Origin: Phyllobacterium sophorae
GTDB lineage: Bacteria > Pseudomonadota > Alphaproteobacteria > Rhizobiales > Rhizobiaceae
Reading direction: 5' to 3'
Length of the DNA: 64,000 nucleotides
Assembly: GCF_003010965.1 (NCBI RefSeq)
Contig: NZ_PGGM01000002.1
Coordinates: forward strand, 186,001-250,000
Under the pieces are notes generated by a model. That model was not told the DNA's origin and ran no database searches. It saw only the letters and a program-made list of their open reading frames with translations. Shown piece after piece: positions 63,801 through 64,000 of the stretch. Numbering within the stretch: the first letter of the stretch is position 1; every line of letters begins with the position of its first letter. Position numbers and translations under genes: made by a program.

Positions 63801-64000
63801 GTCGCAGCCAGAATGCGCAGCGAGCAGGCGCGGCTTATTACGGAAGGTGTAGAGGAAAAGCTGGCCAGGCAGCGCGCCGGTTTCCGCGTCTTTGGCTCCA
63901 AACTGGGGGCCTATGGCGCTGGATTGCAGGCGCTCATGGACGAAAATGCCTGGGCAAAGCGGGACGATCTGGCTGAAGCATGGCTCGTATGGGGTGGCTA
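60843..64000 (+). CDS. cobN: Cobaltochelatase subunit CobN (3' truncated by window)
   Basis: Large subunit of aerobic cobaltochelatase, which inserts cobalt into hydrogenobyrinic acid diamide. The reading frame starts at ATG 60843 (GAGGAAACC upstream) and runs 1,052 codons to the window edge without a stop; full proteins are about 1,270. Typical segments are VALIMANYPNRDGRLGNGVGLDTPAG, VHVGKHGNLEWLPGKSLALS, and IYPFIVNDPGEGTQAKRR. Long frames on the other strand (such as 61545-62924) are antisense shadows. Confidence 0.95.
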   Translation, partial: MHLLLAQKGTIAEGTEAVDLGQTPGDVLFLSAADTELASLASARRQAGDGVSLRLANMMSLAHPMSVDAYVERTARHAKLIVVRIIGGESYWPYGLEALHACAVNHKVMLAVLSGDDKPDPGLDRFSTIARQDRDALWHYLLEGGAQNAQRFLDYCAALIDGKDKPQEAAPLLKAGLWWPGSSAPSLDEMRRHWREDSPVAAICFYRALVQSGQTQPVEALIEALKAKGLNPMPLFVSSLKDPVSVATLEAIFGEAPPAVVLNATGFAVSAPGAARKPTVLEHDGAVVLQVIFSGSSAEQWRNSGQGLSARDLAMNVALPEVDGRVLSRAVSFKSARQYDEAVEANIVTHEPLADRVEFVAALAANWARLRAAKPEARRVALIMANYPNRDGRLGNGVGLDTPAGTWHMLNSMRDHGYRIADIPADGDALIHHMMAGPTNAASDGREIRETISLKQYKSFYGKLPQSIQQAIAARWGEPATDPYFMAQAEMFALPLARFGETLLGIQPARGYNIDPKETYHSPDLVPPHGYLAFYAYLREVYGAHAIVHVGKHGNLEWLPGKSLALSETCYPEAVLGPIPHIYPFIVNDPGEGTQAKRRSAAVIIDHLTPPLTRAESYGPLKDLEALVDEYYEASGVDPRRLVRLKVQILDLVRDIGLDSDAGIHDHDPDDLALQKLDAYLCDLKEMQIRDGLHIFGRSPEGRLMTDLVVALARVPRGSGHGADQSLQRAIAFDLGLDGFDPLDSEMAAPWNGARPDILQAVSDDPWRIAGDTVERVELLAARLVSAEVECPSTWTATAEVIEGIRTNLHPAVIACGDAEMKALLMALDGRFIAPGPSGAPTRGRPDVLPTGRNFFSVDTRAVPTPAAWELGQKSAELLIRRYTQDHGEWPTSFGLTAWGTSNMRTGGDDIAQALALIGVKPIWDMASRRVTGYEIIPIAVLGRPRVDVTLRISGFFRDAFPEQIALFDTAVRAVGALDEDTQDNPVAARMRSEQARLITEGVEEKLARQRAGFRVFGSKLGAYGAGLQALMDENAWAKRDDLAEAWLVWGG

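Noticed and set aside
1-64000. tRNA, rRNA, CRISPR, IS or prophage genes
   Set aside because: None seen on reading both strands; no cloverleaf, repeat-spacer pattern, transposase or integrase was recognised.

Overview
The window reads as a chromosomal segment of an alphaproteobacterium of the order Hyphomicrobiales (Rhizobiales). This is inferred from a fused SecDF, PuuD-GuaD purine catabolism, ExoD, a cobN/cobW/cobP aerobic cobalamin operon, cbtAB under a cobalamin riboswitch, and two copies of a palindromic intergenic repeat. A Phyllobacterium/Brucella/Mesorhizobium-like host is my best guess; the genus cannot be fixed from sequence reading alone. I see no tRNA, rRNA, CRISPR array, transposase or prophage gene.

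Layout. 1-8.0 kb: secDF, a small membrane protein, a 2-oxoglutarate/Fe(II) oxygenase, then puuD-guaD (urate hydroxylase, guanine deaminase) and an FAD amine-oxidase-like gene. 8.0-11.9 kb: a soxDAG sarcosine oxidase operon without soxB. 12.2-15.0 kb: a large MscS-type channel and a small secreted protein. 15.2-22.8 kb: a polyprenyl-phosphate pentose-like locus (HAD-UbiA fusion, DprE1-like oxidase, small flippase-like protein, SDR epimerase, class III aminotransferase, and a convergent GT-C-like membrane protein). 23.0-27.5 kb: a GcvT-type dimethylglycine/sarcosine dehydrogenase, a DUF1194 protein and a GbdR-like regulator. 28-30.6 kb: LysR regulator, cutC and a ROK kinase.

30.7-53.2 kb is the most interesting part: an apparent corrinoid-dependent methyl-transfer and betaine catabolic supercluster. 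It contains a RACo/RamA-type reductive activator, a methyltetrahydrofolate:corrinoid methyltransferase, an MTHFR-like enzyme with an overlapping 100-aa partner, a DUF1638 protein, a corrinoid protein, two non-pyrrolysine MttB-family methyltransferases, an Fe-S protein, a PadR regulator, betaine-homocysteine methyltransferase, an XRE regulator, a desaturase-like protein, an orphan PhnD-like protein, a second GcvT-type dehydrogenase, and a ProXWV importer. The proposed flow is: betaine enters by ProXWV; a methyl group goes through MttB to the corrinoid protein and on to tetrahydrofolate (or to homocysteine through Bmt); MTHFR oxidises methyl-THF; and the dimethylglycine and sarcosine left over are oxidised by the two GcvT-type dehydrogenases and SoxDAG. 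Five of the enzymes carry Arg-rich tails while the corrinoid protein has a very acidic N-terminus. A TGTCGCA-like motif recurs at similar distances upstream of several of these operons.

53.2-64 kb: an intergenic region with a 45-codon small ORF and two terminators, two valine-degradation genes (mmsB and an acyl-CoA dehydrogenase), cobQ, then a cobalamin riboswitch followed by cbtB, cbtA, cobP, cobW and the first 1,052 codons of cobN, which runs off the window. The B12 supply genes therefore lie about 3-11 kb from a B12-dependent catabolic cluster.
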